From NCBI GenBank assembly GCA_007134775.1, contig SLKC01000072.1, positions 1 through 34,480 on the forward strand: a DNA stretch of 34,480 nt. Direction: 5' to 3'. Source of the DNA: Ectothiorhodospiraceae bacterium. Its GTDB lineage: Bacteria > Pseudomonadota > Gammaproteobacteria > XJ16 > Halofilaceae. Under the pieces are notes generated by a model, which was not told where the DNA came from, did not search any database, and saw only the letters and a list, made by a program, of their open reading frames with translations. The stretch's first letter is position 1. Each line of letters starts with the position of its first letter. Below, in pieces: positions 34,007 to 34,480 of this stretch. The translations under genes and the position numbers were made by a program.

Positions 34007-34480
34007 ATGGACCACCGACCGACGACCGACATCTCGGATGAACATCCCGAGGCCCTGATCCCCGAGCCCGTGTTTACCTCGTTCGGCGCGATCGAGCGTT
34101 TTTCCGGGGAGGCGTTCACCGTAAGCTGTTTCGAGGACAACTCGCGCGTCAAGGAAATGGTCGCCGAACCGGGCGCGGGTCGCGTACTGGTCGTCGATGG
34201 CGGCGGCTCCCTGCGCTGCGCCCTGCTCGGTGACCGCGTCGCGCAGGAGGCCGCGGACAATGGCTGGGCCGGCATCATCATCTACGGCTGTGTGCGCGAC
34301 AGCGATGAGCTCGCGGATATCGCAATCGGCATCCAGGCACTGGCGACACACCCGCGCCGAAGCCACAAGCGTGGCGAAGGCAGTGTCGGCACAGAGGTGG
34401 ATATCGGTGGTGCGACCGTCAAGCCGGGCGACATGGTTGCCGCTGATCAAGACGGTATCGTTGTTATTCGAGCCGGGAAA
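34007..34480 (+). CDS. rraA: RraA-family protein (RNase E regulator or HMG/oxaloacetate aldolase-like), 3' end outside the window
   Basis: The frame is open from the ATG at 34007 to the window edge (158 residues seen), nearly the full length of the family. GGAGGAG (33992-33998) sits 8 nt upstream. Diagnostic stretches are VVDGGGSLRCALLGD (62-76), IIYGCVRDSDELADIAIGIQ (91-110) and GDMVAADQDGIVVI (141-154). E. coli RraA inhibits RNase E; relatives with an Arg-Asp metal-site pair are 4-hydroxy-4-methyl-2-oxoglutarate/oxaloacetate aldolases. Here Arg97-Asp98 followed by Glu101 and the PRRSHKRGEG loop look more aldolase-like than E. coli RraA as I remember it, so the gene name is by similarity and either activity is possible. 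Confidence 0.85.
   Translation, partial: MDHRPTTDISDEHPEALIPEPVFTSFGAIERFSGEAFTVSCFEDNSRVKEMVAEPGAGRVLVVDGGGSLRCALLGDRVAQEAADNGWAGIIIYGCVRDSDELADIAIGIQALATHPRRSHKRGEGSVGTEVDIGGATVKPGDMVAADQDGIVVIRAGK

Noticed and set aside
33691-34041. Short ORFs on both strands within the inverted repeat
   Set aside because: Nearly the same peptide arises on both strands because the DNA is palindromic; no ribosome-binding site supports either.

Overview
The window is GC-rich, densely coding bacterial chromosome with 30 protein genes or gene fragments on both strands and several overlapping stop/start pairs. Gene content (MltB-type transglycosylase, proteobacterial-type glutamate-cysteine ligase, glutathione-dependent glyoxalase I, ChaC, RraA, DUF4124 and DUF3617 envelope proteins) points to a Gammaproteobacterium. 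The very acidic exported proteins and the cyanophycin operon would fit a halophilic Chromatiales/Ectothiorhodospiraceae-like organism; that placement is inference. I see no phage, insertion sequence, CRISPR array, rRNA or tRNA.

Left part (1-7409). After an unrecognised protein with a degenerate receiver-like fold and a convergent lipoprotein hydrolase comes the most notable locus: a three-gene cluster (2184-7409) encoding a fatty acyl-CoA reductase fused to a PlsC-type acyltransferase, a close homologue of eukaryotic alkylglycerone-phosphate synthase (AGPS), and a short-chain dehydrogenase resembling DHRS7B/PexRAP. Together these match every step of the peroxisomal ether-lipid pathway: fatty alcohol supply, DHAP acylation, acyl-to-alkyl exchange and ketone reduction. 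I read it as an aerobic bacterial ether-lipid operon.

Cyanophycin part (7410-14393). cphB (cyanophycinase), cphA (cyanophycin synthetase) and an isoaspartyl dipeptidase form a storage-polymer operon covering synthesis, cleavage to beta-Asp-Arg and hydrolysis of the dipeptide. A FadB-like bifunctional beta-oxidation protein is translationally linked at the end.

Middle (14394-25450). Housekeeping and accessory genes: lytic transglycosylase, TauE/SafE transporter, M42 peptidase with a SRPBCC protein, GabT-type aminotransferase, patatin-like esterase, an HPF-like ribosome-associated protein, a DUF4124 protein, a fused E1 alpha-beta 2-oxoacid dehydrogenase without a visible E2, a DUF3617 protein and a VOC protein.

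Right part (25451-34480). A glutathione-flavoured neighbourhood (gshA, gloA, chaC, with an M20 dipeptidase and a retropepsin-like protease between) is followed by a glutaryl-CoA dehydrogenase and a class III CoA-transferase, probably a glutarate/lysine degradation pair. A fragment of a Na/Pi-cotransporter PhoU-like domain lies beside gshA. A near-perfect 38-bp inverted repeat separates the CoA-transferase gene from an rraA-like gene that runs off the window. No gene-free stretch exceeds 300 bp.
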